Assembly: GCA_040398845.1 (NCBI GenBank)
Contig: JBBATH010000023.1
Location: forward strand, 1 to 27,772
Reading direction: 5' to 3'
Source of the DNA: WLND01 sp040398845
Lineage (GTDB): Bacteria > Actinomycetota > Actinomycetes > S36-B12
Length of the DNA: 27,772 nucleotides
Positions 16,535 to 23,913 of the stretch are shown in pieces (within the stretch, counting starts at the first letter, position 1; the number at the start of each line of letters is the position of its first letter). The notes under the pieces are model-generated. The model searched no databases. It worked only from the letters and a program-made list of their open reading frames with translations, and was not told the origin of the DNA. A program made the position numbers and the translations under genes.

Positions 16535-16603
16535 CAGGGCTCCTGGAAGGAAGTCGAGACCGGCAGCTGGTTCCACTCAGCTATCACCGACCAGGTGCAT
16601 GCC
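16535..16603 (+). pseudogene. Relic of the 3' end of a second tyrosine integrase
   Basis: Twenty-three codons align without gaps to codons 411-433 of the integrase at 13388-14734 (DNA 14618-14686), with 13 identical residues including QGSWK, ET, ITDQ. The catalytic tyrosine is replaced by histidine. No start or upstream catalytic residues remain. The fragment indicates that another related integrase once ended here, so the RexAB-like pair now lies between two integrase 3' ends. The rest of 16429-16659 holds no gene I can support. Confidence 0.65.
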
Positions 16604-16639
16604 ACGCCATCAAGCGGCCGGAGTCGAGACTGTTTAGAA

Positions 16640-16660
16640 ATGAGGCTACTATTTGACTCA
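16640..16660 (+). promoter_or_regulatory. Possible leaderless promoter and operator of the AbiE pair
   Basis: A -10-like TACTAT (16647-16652) lies seven bases before the AbiEi ATG (16660), placing the transcript start at or next to the start codon. No ribosome binding site is visible, which fits a leaderless mRNA, common in actinobacteria. ATGAG and CTCAT flank the -10 as a short inverted repeat. AbiEi antitoxins repress their own promoters through inverted repeats, so this is the expected operator position. Confidence 0.4.
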
Positions 16661-17406
16661 TGGGTTCAATATCTGGAGGTTCCCTAATCAGAGACCTTGT
16701 GACGCAGGCGGTCCCCGGCCGCCCAATGAGTCTGGTGGATCTCGAGGCGTACGGCATATCGCCCTACCTCGCAGCCAAGTATGCGCGCAGCGGCTGGCTT
16801 GTTCGCCTTGGACCGGGTCTCTACCGGTTGCCGTCGCCACCACTGGATCGTGACCAATGCCTGCTCGTCCTTCAGGAGCAGGACGACGGACTCCACATCG
16901 GTGGCCGGACCGCACTGTCGTGGCAGGGGATACGGCACAACGTCGAGTTCGCCGAGCGCCTGACGCTATGGGGGACGCGACCGGGTCCCGTCCCCGCGTG
17001 GTTCACTGCCGACTTCCCGACCAGGTACCGATCGGCAATGCTCTTCACGCCAGACTTGGGGGCGCTCGGCATCTTCACTCCTCCGGCCGTCACCCCAGGG
17101 GTGCGCGTCTCCTCTCGGGAGCGAGCCCTCGTAGAACTCCTGCGGGATGCAGGGCAGGGACAAGATATGGGGGAGGCCATGCACCTGTTCGAGGCCACGT
17201 CGGGACTTCGCATGCGCGTCCTAGGCGACTTGCTGTCGCAGTGCACCAGCGTCAAGGCCGTGCGCATGATGCTGCTGTGGGGTGAGCGGGTCGGCAACGT
17301 CGATGTCGACGCCTTGCGTCGCGACTACACGCTGCCGACCGGGAGCGGCTCCCGTTGGGTCGGCACGATGGATGACGGGTCGACACTGGTGCTGCCGCCA
17401 TGCTGA
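16660..17406 (+). CDS. abiEi: AbiEi-family antitoxin (type IV toxin-antitoxin)
   Basis: AbiEi is the antitoxin of the AbiE system; it also acts as a transcriptional repressor of the pair. The 248-residue protein has an N-terminal winged-helix domain (about 10-60, SLVDLEAYGISPYLAAKYARSG then WLVRLGPGLYRL), followed by the family C-terminal domain (GGRTALSWQGIRHN, VSSRERALVELLRD, KAVRMMLLWGERV). Its 3' end overlaps the AbiEii gene by 7 bases, the typical arrangement. The start ATG 16660 fits a leaderless transcript; a GTG at 16699 is the next in-frame option. The frame is intact. Confidence 0.88.
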   Translation: MGSISGGSLIRDLVTQAVPGRPMSLVDLEAYGISPYLAAKYARSGWLVRLGPGLYRLPSPPLDRDQCLLVLQEQDDGLHIGGRTALSWQGIRHNVEFAERLTLWGTRPGPVPAWFTADFPTRYRSAMLFTPDLGALGIFTPPAVTPGVRVSSRERALVELLRDAGQGQDMGEAMHLFEATSGLRMRVLGDLLSQCTSVKAVRMMLLWGERVGNVDVDALRRDYTLPTGSGSRWVGTMDDGSTLVLPPC

Positions 17407-18320
17407 GTGCCGGCTACCAGCAGGCCGTCCAGCTCCTCCTTCGGCTGGTTCCGATGGTCTTCGCCAGTGACGCCTTCGCGTTGAAGGGCGGCACCGCCAT
17501 CAACCTCTACATGTCGGCTGTTCCGCGGCTCTCGGTCGACCTGGACCTCGTGTTCCTCCCCCTCGGCTTGGCCCGCGCCGAGGCGCTCGCAGCGATCGGC
17601 GCCGAGCTCGACGACGTCCGGGCACGTGCAACTGCGGCCGGTTTGCGAGTCCGCACCACGAGGCAGATCGCCGGTGACGACAGGCAGTTGCTGGCGTCCG
17701 ACGGGGAGACCGAGGTGAAGGTCGAGGTCAACCAGGTCTTCCGTGGAAGCGTCCTCCCGCCGCGCATAGTCAGCCTTCACCCCGCGGCAGAGGAGATGTT
17801 CGCGACCGACGTCGCCGCTCGCCTGCTCGCACCCGCCGAGGTGTATGCGGGCAAGGCCGTCGCGGCGCTCGACCGCCAGCATCCCAGGGACCTGTTCGAC
17901 ATCTGGATGCGCAACCAGACATCCGGCTTCACTACTGAGGACCTAGACGTTTTCGCCGTTTACCTCGCAGGACACAACCGTCCACCCCACGAAGTCCTCG
18001 CGGGTCGCAACAAGCCGCTCGCCGGCCTCTATGAGACAGCCCTGATCGGGATGGCAACCGGCTCGATTCCGCCGATCGAGGCGCTCGAGGAGACGCGGGA
18101 ACGCCTGCGACGAGATATACGCGAGCGCATGTCGGCGGAGGCGAGGCAGTTCCTGACGGCCTTCTTCGCCGTCTCGCCTGACTGGACTGCCTTGCCCTTC
18201 GCCGACCTGCCTCGGCTGCCGGCACTGATGTGGAAGCAGCAGAACCTGAAGACGTTCCAGGTGCGTCGCCCCGACGAGTTCGTACGGCAAAACGAGGCAC
18301 TCGCTCGGCTTTTGACCTGA
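17400..18320 (+). CDS. abiEii: AbiEii-family nucleotidyltransferase toxin
   Basis: AbiEii toxins are nucleotidyltransferases (related enzymes add nucleotides to tRNA ends) that stop growth upon phage infection. The 306-residue protein has all family motifs: LKGGTAINL (28-36), the catalytic S-V-D47-L-D49 pair, a KVEVN motif near 107-111 that supplies a further catalytic position, and HPRDLFDIW near 161-169. The conserved order and length (about 300) match functional toxins. The start ATG 17400 overlaps the antitoxin stop, giving translational coupling. Within the element it is the second predicted abortive-infection module after the RexAB-like pair. Confidence 0.9.
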   Translation: MLSAGYQQAVQLLLRLVPMVFASDAFALKGGTAINLYMSAVPRLSVDLDLVFLPLGLARAEALAAIGAELDDVRARATAAGLRVRTTRQIAGDDRQLLASDGETEVKVEVNQVFRGSVLPPRIVSLHPAAEEMFATDVAARLLAPAEVYAGKAVAALDRQHPRDLFDIWMRNQTSGFTTEDLDVFAVYLAGHNRPPHEVLAGRNKPLAGLYETALIGMATGSIPPIEALEETRERLRRDIRERMSAEARQFLTAFFAVSPDWTALPFADLPRLPALMWKQQNLKTFQVRRPDEFVRQNEALARLLT

Positions 18321-18416
18321 TCGGGCTCGGTGCGATCCATCCCCGAACCCGCGGTTTGCTGGGCGGCTTCGAGTTGAGGAACCCGAATCGTCAGGGCGCG
18401 CCGGTACGGTCGGTGG

Positions 18417-21400
18417 GTGACCACGGGGAACCTCATCGATGACATCAGGGCGGCCAACCTCAATGTCTACCGTGCCAGCCCGTCCCGCCTGCGCGAAGAC
18501 GTCGGCTCCGAGGCGGAGATCGCGCACGACTATCAGGGGCGCCTGATCTATGAGCTCCTTCAGAATGCGGACGACGCGATGGGTGGGCAAGCATTCGGAC
18601 ATGGTGACCGCATCCGCTTCCGAGTGACGGATGACGCTCTCCTAGTGATGAACACAGGCAGGCCGTTGACCGAAGCCGACGTCCGTGGGCTGACGTCAAC
18701 CGGAGCAAGCTCCAAGACAGGCCCTATCGAAGGGGGCGGTCGCGCGTCGATCGGTCACAAGGGAATGGGTTTCAAGTCCATTCTTGAGATCACCGACCGG
18801 CCCGAGATCTACTCGAGCACGTACGCCTTCGTACTCGATGGGGAGCGCGCTCTCCCCATCGTCAATGACGTCCTTGTCCAGATGGGGGAGGCGCTCTCCT
18901 CCCGCGTTCCCACCATGCGGTTCCCGTGGGTCGCAGACGCGCTGCCAGAGTCGTGGCCGTCAGCGGTGGATGACGGATTCAACGTCCTCTTTCGATTTCC
19001 TTGGAAGGCAGGGATCGACCCGGTCAAAGTGACCAACCTGGCCGAATCTCTCCTAGCCCTCCCGGCGACGACCATCCTGTTCCTCAAGAATCTGGAGAGC
19101 GTCGAGATCGAGGTCGAGACATCCCAAGTGTCCAGGCGAATCAGCTGGTCGGTGAGACGGGACGTGTGGACTCCCGACGGTTGGAGACCGTCCGAAGGCC
19201 TCACCGAGAGCGGCCTTTATCAGGTGTGGATCCAGTCCGACGGCGACACCGACATCTGGTGCTTCCTCCTCGAGCACGAGGATCGCATTGTCATTGGTCC
19301 CCACCGGGGAGGGCTCAATGACTACGCGTGGGCAGGAGTGGACCTGAGCGAAGTCAGCGTTGCCGCCCTCATCACCGGTGGTGAGACCGATGAACTGCCG
19401 GCGGCCTGGCGCAGGTTCCACGTCTTCCTGCCGACGCATGAGGTCTCCCCATACCCCCTGCTGGTCAACGGTGCATTCGCCACGGACCTATCGCGTCAAG
19501 AGATTCCCGTGCTGCCCGAGAACGAGGATTACAACCACGCCCTGATCACGTCCGCAGCCGACGTACTGGTGCATCGCCTGCTGCCAGCCGTCGCAACGCA
19601 TGCCGGCGGTCTTGAGGCGGCGCTGCGCCTGCTGTCGCGCGATCAACGACAGGAGACGCCGGCGGGGCGAAACAGCACCTCGGATGTCTTCCATCGAGCA
19701 GTTGTGGACGCACTCTCCCAGGCGAAGCTCATCCCGACCGGCGCTGAGGAACCGGCGTGCGTCGGCGACACTTGCGTGCCTGCGACATTCGGTCACCCGA
19801 CAATCGGACGAGAGATGCGGGACCTCTTGTCAGAGCGAGAAGATTCCGGCGGACGGGCAGTACCTGTCGCGGCCCTCTGCGCCGAGCCGTTCGCCGGCAT
19901 CCTGATCGATCACGGAGCTGTGGCGTTGGACTCCTCGCAGACTGTCGAGCTGCTCTCTCGCGCGAAACCGGAGGCTGCGCGACTGGAGACGCACAAATCC
20001 GGGAAGATCGCGGTCGACCCTGTGCTGCGAATCCTGCAGTCATTGTGGGAGAACGCCGACAAGGCGTCTCGTGAGGAACTTGAGCAGTCAGCTCGGATGG
20101 TCCCCCTGTTTCCCGTCGCGTCGACTCCGGACGGCGGAGTAGAGCGCATCTCGGTTGGCGACACCGAGACGTTCTTCCCGCCCCGTGGCCTGCAAGGCGA
20201 CATCCCACTCCCCGGATTGCGCTTCATGCTCAGGGACCTCTGCTGGGGGTCGCTGACTCCCAGGGAGCGCACGGAGGTTCTGCGCGCCCAGATGCCCGCC
20301 TGGGTGGCCCTCTTCCAGGTGCAAGAGTTCAAGTTCCCGGCCGTGATGAGGGTCAGCGTCCTGCCCGCGCTGGCATTGACCGCGAGCGAGGAGGAGCGAG
20401 CGGTCCTTGCCGACTGGGACATCTTGACCGCGGTCTGCCAACTGGCGGGTCCGACGCCCAGTCCGGACGCCCCCCTGCCATACGGCCGCCTCGGCTCGCA
20501 GCGGGCCCTGTTCAACCTCTGCCGCATGCCGGTTCCCTGTCAGGGGGAGGGCGGAATCGAGTGGGTTCCGGCGTACCGTGCGTATTTCGGTTCGGCCTGG
20601 TTCGAGGACGCGCCGACCGAGGATGCGTCGATCGAACCGCTGGTGAACGCGGTCAAGTCCGTCAGGCCGTCGCCCGACCTTCGCCTTCCTGTGGTCGTTC
20701 CCCCGGCGGACTTCGTGGAGCACCTGGAGCTCATGCGCGGGCTCAGGGCCGCCGTCGATGATGAAGTCAGTGACATTGACGACGATGAGGTGGGCGTCGA
20801 CGACGACGATGAGCAGGCGACTGAGGCGGACTCGCGAGAACGATGGCTCTCGTTCCTGACCTGGCTCGGGGTGAACCATGTTCTGCGGCCGGTTCCGTTT
20901 CACGACGCCGAGGATCGAGCGAAGGGATGGACGTCGACCAAGGGGCTCGCCCGGCCGGCCGGTTCGGCCTTCGCGGGGCTCACGGGGATCTGGGATGCGT
21001 TCTCCGAGCAACTCGCCGCCTACCTGGAGCAGGGGGACGGCGGCCAGCACGACCGCTACTTCTACCGCCTTCATGATCTGGAACGGCTCGATCACTTCTG
21101 CACCCGCGCCACAGAAGACGCCGACGGCATCGTCGCCACGGCCCTCTTCCGACATCTCTCACTCAACTGGGGCCGACTCGAGCGCTTCACCGATGTCGAG
21201 ATCGCATTCCTTGCGCCCGGAACGTACCCGAGCCGGCGAGTGGATCCGCCTCGTGCCGATGCCAAGGAGCTTCGGCGTTGCGGACCCGACCTGTGGCTCT
21301 TCCGATTGCAGCGCGCGGCCTTCTGCCCCACATTGCTAGGCCCGCAGCGCCCCGCGCTCACTTGGTGGCGATCGTCGGAGGTGAAACGTCGCTTCGACCG

Positions 21401-23252
21401 CAGAGGCTCGTCTGCGGACGCGTTGCTGCCCGTCCTTACCGAGGCCGCCGGCACCCCGCAGGCGAGGAAGTTCAGTCAGGCCGTGGGCGTGAGAAGTGAG
21501 TTGACCCCGGCGTCGTTCACCCTGACGGACGCCGCGGCGTTTGTCGGTCGCCTGAAGCGTCTGCACGGGGGATCAGTCGACAGCTTGCCCGCCGATGTCC
21601 TGCGCAACCAGATCCATCCCGCCTACCAGAACCTCTTCGAGCTGCTCTCGGGAAGTGCGACAGACAAGAGTCATGCATCGGGTGGGCTGGAGGCACTCCG
21701 CTCATCGGAACTCCTTGTCCATGACGCGCGCGGTCGATACCGATTCCAAAGGGCCGACACGGTCCTGTTCGCCGCGCGCAGCGGGGTTCGCGAAGTTCAA
21801 GGGATCGATGCGGAGCTCTGGACGTTCGTCCTTGAGGGACGACCTGCGTCGGTGGCGCCTTTGCGTGAGCTCTTCGGAGCTCGCAACGTTGAGGACGTGC
21901 TCGAATGGCGCCTGGAACGCGACGAGAACGCCCTCGATGATGAAGGCGACATCGCGTTCCGTGACGGTCTAGGAAACCTCGCGCCCTACCTGCTCGCCCG
22001 CCTTCGCGTGGAACGCGCGGAGGAGGAGCGTGCGGCCCGGGACGCCTCGCGGCTACGCGAGTTCGTCCAGAGCGTCACGCCAGTGCGGCAACTGCATGTC
22101 GCCTGCACTCTGGAGGGTGAGCAGCTGATGCGCGGCGCACCGCGTCAGGCATTCGTGGAGCGCTCGACCGGCACTCCGCGCGCTTTCATCCGGTGGGGCG
22201 AGAACCCCTGGCCACCAGATCCCAGCGAAGCCGAGGCACTTGCCGCGGCGATCACCGATGTCCTTGAGGTGAGCTACTTCGAGCCGCTCCTGGCGCTTCT
22301 CGTTGCTGATGGACCAGGGCGCGACCGCTTGCTGCACCTCGCCGGCGCCACCAACAATCTGGAGGGCGCTCGGGACACGCTGAATCTTGAGGCTTCAGAG
22401 GACGCCGTGATCGACGACCCCGAGCAGTTGCTTCCCAAGCCGACTCCGGGGGTGTCCTTGGACGGCGAAGACGAGGGGAGTACGACTCTGCGAGTTGCTG
22501 GGCTGGCCGCTTCCGCTCGAGTTCGCCTGGTCGACGTCAGATCACTCATGCTCTCAGGCGATCCGATCATGGAGGTGGGGACCGGGGTGGGACAGGCGCC
22601 GCCCGTCAAGTCCCGTCAGGATGACCGTGGCGGCAGCGGCTCGACGCGTGCGACCAGCGCCTACGGGGGTGGAACGGACCTCGGCGAGCTGGATCGAATC
22701 GGCATGTACGTCGCCACGATCTTCGAGCAGCGCCGGCTCGGGACGGCAGGCGTCGCCGCCACCGTCTTTGATCCAGATAGCCCGCGCACTACGGACGCCG
22801 TTTTCGATGTCTCGACACCGCTAGCGGTCAGCAAGGCGATGGCCGCATCGGGCCGCTTCACGCAAGCGATGGAGAGGCTACGCGTTTGGGGCATCTCAGT
22901 CGATGCCCCAGGTTTCGACATTCTCACCCTCGACGAGAAGGAGGAGTCCGACCTTGGGCGCCTCATCGAGTTGAAATCCTCTGGGGTCAATGCGCGCAGC
23001 CTCGACATGACCTGGAATGAGTGGAAGTCAGCACGCACAGACGAGCTCCGTCGGCACTTCTATCTCTACCTGGTCGGCAACCTCCGTGCTGATATCGACG
23101 CTGCTCCCTTCATACGCGCGATCAGGGACCCGTTCGGGGAGCTTCTCGCCACGGAGAAGAGCGATCGATCAGCGCGACGCAAGGTAAGCCTGGATGTTCA
23201 GGCATTCGGTCAGGCTGAGTTCCAGTCACTCGAAGTGCGCTCTGATGCGTAA
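18417..23252 (+). CDS. Giant GHKL ATPase protein with C-terminal DUF3883-like nuclease-fold domain
   Basis: A 1611-residue protein starting at GTG 18417. The N-terminal ATPase domain is of the Hsp90/sacsin type: helix with YELLQNADDA (E46, N50), an MNTGRPL turn (78-84) and the lid glycine motif IGHKGMGFKS (112-121) followed by ITDRPEIYS. A long middle region (about 250-1400) has no motif I recognise, except a very acidic linker at about 781-805. The C terminus (about 1495-1590) fits DUF3883: GFDIL (D1501), LIELKSS (E1518, K1520) and a TWNEWKSAR helix, the D..ExK arrangement of the restriction-endonuclease fold. Single large proteins pairing an Hsp90-like ATPase with a nuclease fold occur in defence islands, so phage defence is inferred. 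It lies 96 bases after abiEii and is the last gene of the element. Confidence 0.85.
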   Translation: MTTGNLIDDIRAANLNVYRASPSRLREDVGSEAEIAHDYQGRLIYELLQNADDAMGGQAFGHGDRIRFRVTDDALLVMNTGRPLTEADVRGLTSTGASSKTGPIEGGGRASIGHKGMGFKSILEITDRPEIYSSTYAFVLDGERALPIVNDVLVQMGEALSSRVPTMRFPWVADALPESWPSAVDDGFNVLFRFPWKAGIDPVKVTNLAESLLALPATTILFLKNLESVEIEVETSQVSRRISWSVRRDVWTPDGWRPSEGLTESGLYQVWIQSDGDTDIWCFLLEHEDRIVIGPHRGGLNDYAWAGVDLSEVSVAALITGGETDELPAAWRRFHVFLPTHEVSPYPLLVNGAFATDLSRQEIPVLPENEDYNHALITSAADVLVHRLLPAVATHAGGLEAALRLLSRDQRQETPAGRNSTSDVFHRAVVDALSQAKLIPTGAEEPACVGDTCVPATFGHPTIGREMRDLLSEREDSGGRAVPVAALCAEPFAGILIDHGAVALDSSQTVELLSRAKPEAARLETHKSGKIAVDPVLRILQSLWENADKASREELEQSARMVPLFPVASTPDGGVERISVGDTETFFPPRGLQGDIPLPGLRFMLRDLCWGSLTPRERTEVLRAQMPAWVALFQVQEFKFPAVMRVSVLPALALTASEEERAVLADWDILTAVCQLAGPTPSPDAPLPYGRLGSQRALFNLCRMPVPCQGEGGIEWVPAYRAYFGSAWFEDAPTEDASIEPLVNAVKSVRPSPDLRLPVVVPPADFVEHLELMRGLRAAVDDEVSDIDDDEVGVDDDDEQATEADSRERWLSFLTWLGVNHVLRPVPFHDAEDRAKGWTSTKGLARPAGSAFAGLTGIWDAFSEQLAAYLEQGDGGQHDRYFYRLHDLERLDHFCTRATEDADGIVATALFRHLSLNWGRLERFTDVEIAFLAPGTYPSRRVDPPRADAKELRRCGPDLWLFRLQRAAFCPTLLGPQRPALTWWRSSEVKRRFDRRGSSADALLPVLTEAAGTPQARKFSQAVGVRSELTPASFTLTDAAAFVGRLKRLHGGSVDSLPADVLRNQIHPAYQNLFELLSGSATDKSHASGGLEALRSSELLVHDARGRYRFQRADTVLFAARSGVREVQGIDAELWTFVLEGRPASVAPLRELFGARNVEDVLEWRLERDENALDDEGDIAFRDGLGNLAPYLLARLRVERAEEERAARDASRLREFVQSVTPVRQLHVACTLEGEQLMRGAPRQAFVERSTGTPRAFIRWGENPWPPDPSEAEALAAAITDVLEVSYFEPLLALLVADGPGRDRLLHLAGATNNLEGARDTLNLEASEDAVIDDPEQLLPKPTPGVSLDGEDEGSTTLRVAGLAASARVRLVDVRSLMLSGDPIMEVGTGVGQAPPVKSRQDDRGGSGSTRATSAYGGGTDLGELDRIGMYVATIFEQRRLGTAGVAATVFDPDSPRTTDAVFDVSTPLAVSKAMAASGRFTQAMERLRVWGISVDAPGFDILTLDEKEESDLGRLIELKSSGVNARSLDMTWNEWKSARTDELRRHFYLYLVGNLRADIDAAPFIRAIRDPFGELLATEKSDRSARRKVSLDVQAFGQAEFQSLEVRSDA

Positions 23253-23382
23253 CCCTGCCGAGCCTAGGCTCAGAGCCGACTCCGCTGGACCTGGGCGAAA
23301 GGCAGCAGTACGGTCGATCCGATGGCTTTGGGTTAACAAGACTCTGGATTCGGAAGCGACTGCGCAGGGAATTCGTACCCTC
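23253..23382. other. Non-coding right end of the element
   Basis: Between the giant gene and the right arm site I see no gene; the frame running on from 23194 on the plus strand is a shadow of the giant gene's end. Local GC content falls towards the att site. Confidence 0.5.
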
Positions 23383-23401
23383 AGATTAAACCGAAACCAC
23401 C
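23383..23401 (+). promoter_or_regulatory. Putative integrase arm-type site, right end
   Basis: AGATTAAACCGAAA (23383-23396) repeats the motif at 76-89 in the same orientation, followed by CCACC at both ends. It lies 88 bases before the core repeat at 23485. See the left site for the interpretation. Confidence 0.5.
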
Positions 23402-23480
23402 TCGAATGACCCGGAACTTCCCGTACCGAAACGGACCCAGAACCGTTGGTACCAAACGATTGCCCCTATACCGGAGCGCG

Positions 23481-23525
23481 CTCGTAATGCGTAGGTCCGG
23501 GGTTCAAATCCCCGAGGCGGCTCCA
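23481..23525 (+). tRNA. tRNA-Thr 3' remnant at the right end (not a full gene)
   Basis: The anticodon loop CTCGTAA (23481-23487), TGCGT stem, T arm, acceptor strand AGGCGGC and CCA are present, but the matching 5' acceptor strand GCCGCCT and D arm are absent upstream, so this is the displaced 3' half left after integration. The preceding GCGCG can still pair with TGCGT using two wobble pairs, so the element end mimics the 5' anticodon stem. Confidence 0.8.
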
Positions 23526-23539
23526 GACAAAACGGACAT
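23485..23539 (+). repeat. Right attachment site (attR core), direct repeat with 1-55
   Basis: It is identical to 1-55 over 55 bases. Strand exchange by tRNA-targeting tyrosine integrases usually occurs in the anticodon region, which fits the match beginning at or shortly before the anticodon loop. Sequence to the right is chromosome or another element. Confidence 0.9.
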
Positions 23540-23845
23540 GTGACGTTCCTAATAACCTGCTAACAACCCGGCGCATTGCGCGCTCTTCGCTGCGGGGGAA
23601 CGGCCGTGGGCCGCGACAGTGGCTTCGTCAGCAGTAGGGAACTCGCTGCGCTCGAGGCGTATGGCCAGAGCCGACCATGCATGCCCGCCGCGAACGCAGC
23701 CGCGAATTCCGGTCTCTGGCCTCTTGCTTGCCGTCGTCGATGGATGGTCCCGCGTAGCAAGGGCGCACCTCATCCCCGGGGAATATGGCGATTCGGGTAC
23801 AGATCCCGCATTGAGGGGCTGCTTGATCGACGTTCTGAGGCTCCT
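23540..23845. other. Non-coding stretch right of the element
   Basis: Short overlapping frames exist on both strands (for example 23549-23773 minus and 23576-23848 plus), but none has a ribosome binding site or recognisable protein pattern. I see no gene here. Confidence 0.5.
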
Positions 23846-23899
23846 TAATCAGGAATAGCGCACTCTTATTCCTGATTAGTATAATTAAACTGGTATAGT
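23846..23899 (+). promoter_or_regulatory. AT-rich promoter with perfect palindrome upstream of fic
   Basis: TAATCAGGAATA (23846-23857) and TATTCCTGATTA (23867-23878) form a perfect 12-bp inverted repeat with a 9-base spacer. A consensus -10 TATAAT (23880-23885) follows at once, and TATAGT (23894-23899) is a second candidate. The palindrome covers the -35 region, as a repressor operator would. The region is strikingly AT-rich against its surroundings, suggesting foreign origin. No good ribosome binding site precedes the fic ATG at 23914. Confidence 0.65.
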
Positions 23900-23913
23900 G
23901 TTATCCTTATTCA

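Larger units (their letters stand above)
1..23539. mobile_element. Integrative mobilizable element at tRNA-Thr, defence-loaded
   Basis: The left and right ends share an identical 55-bp direct repeat (1-55 and 23485-23539) that covers the tRNA 3' end. Just inside each end lies the same 14-bp motif (76-89 and 23383-23396), as expected for integrase arm sites. Between them are an excisionase, a tyrosine integrase, a MobF relaxase and a candidate transfer origin, but no type IV secretion, coupling or FtsK-like transfer gene, so self-transfer looks unlikely and mobilization by a helper is inferred. The rest is mostly defence cargo. Oddly, the integrase lies in the middle (13.4-14.7 kb) and not next to an att site, which suggests that cargo was added between int and the right end. 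The repeat may extend left of the window, so the true left edge is not seen. Confidence 0.82.

Noticed and set aside
23450..23525. A complete tRNA-Thr gene at the right end
   Set aside because: The 3' half is perfect but no GCCGCCT acceptor strand or D arm exists upstream, so it is a remnant at attR.
23549..23773. Small minus-strand gene right of attR
   Set aside because: No ribosome binding site, no recognisable pattern, and an overlapping plus-strand frame of equal quality.
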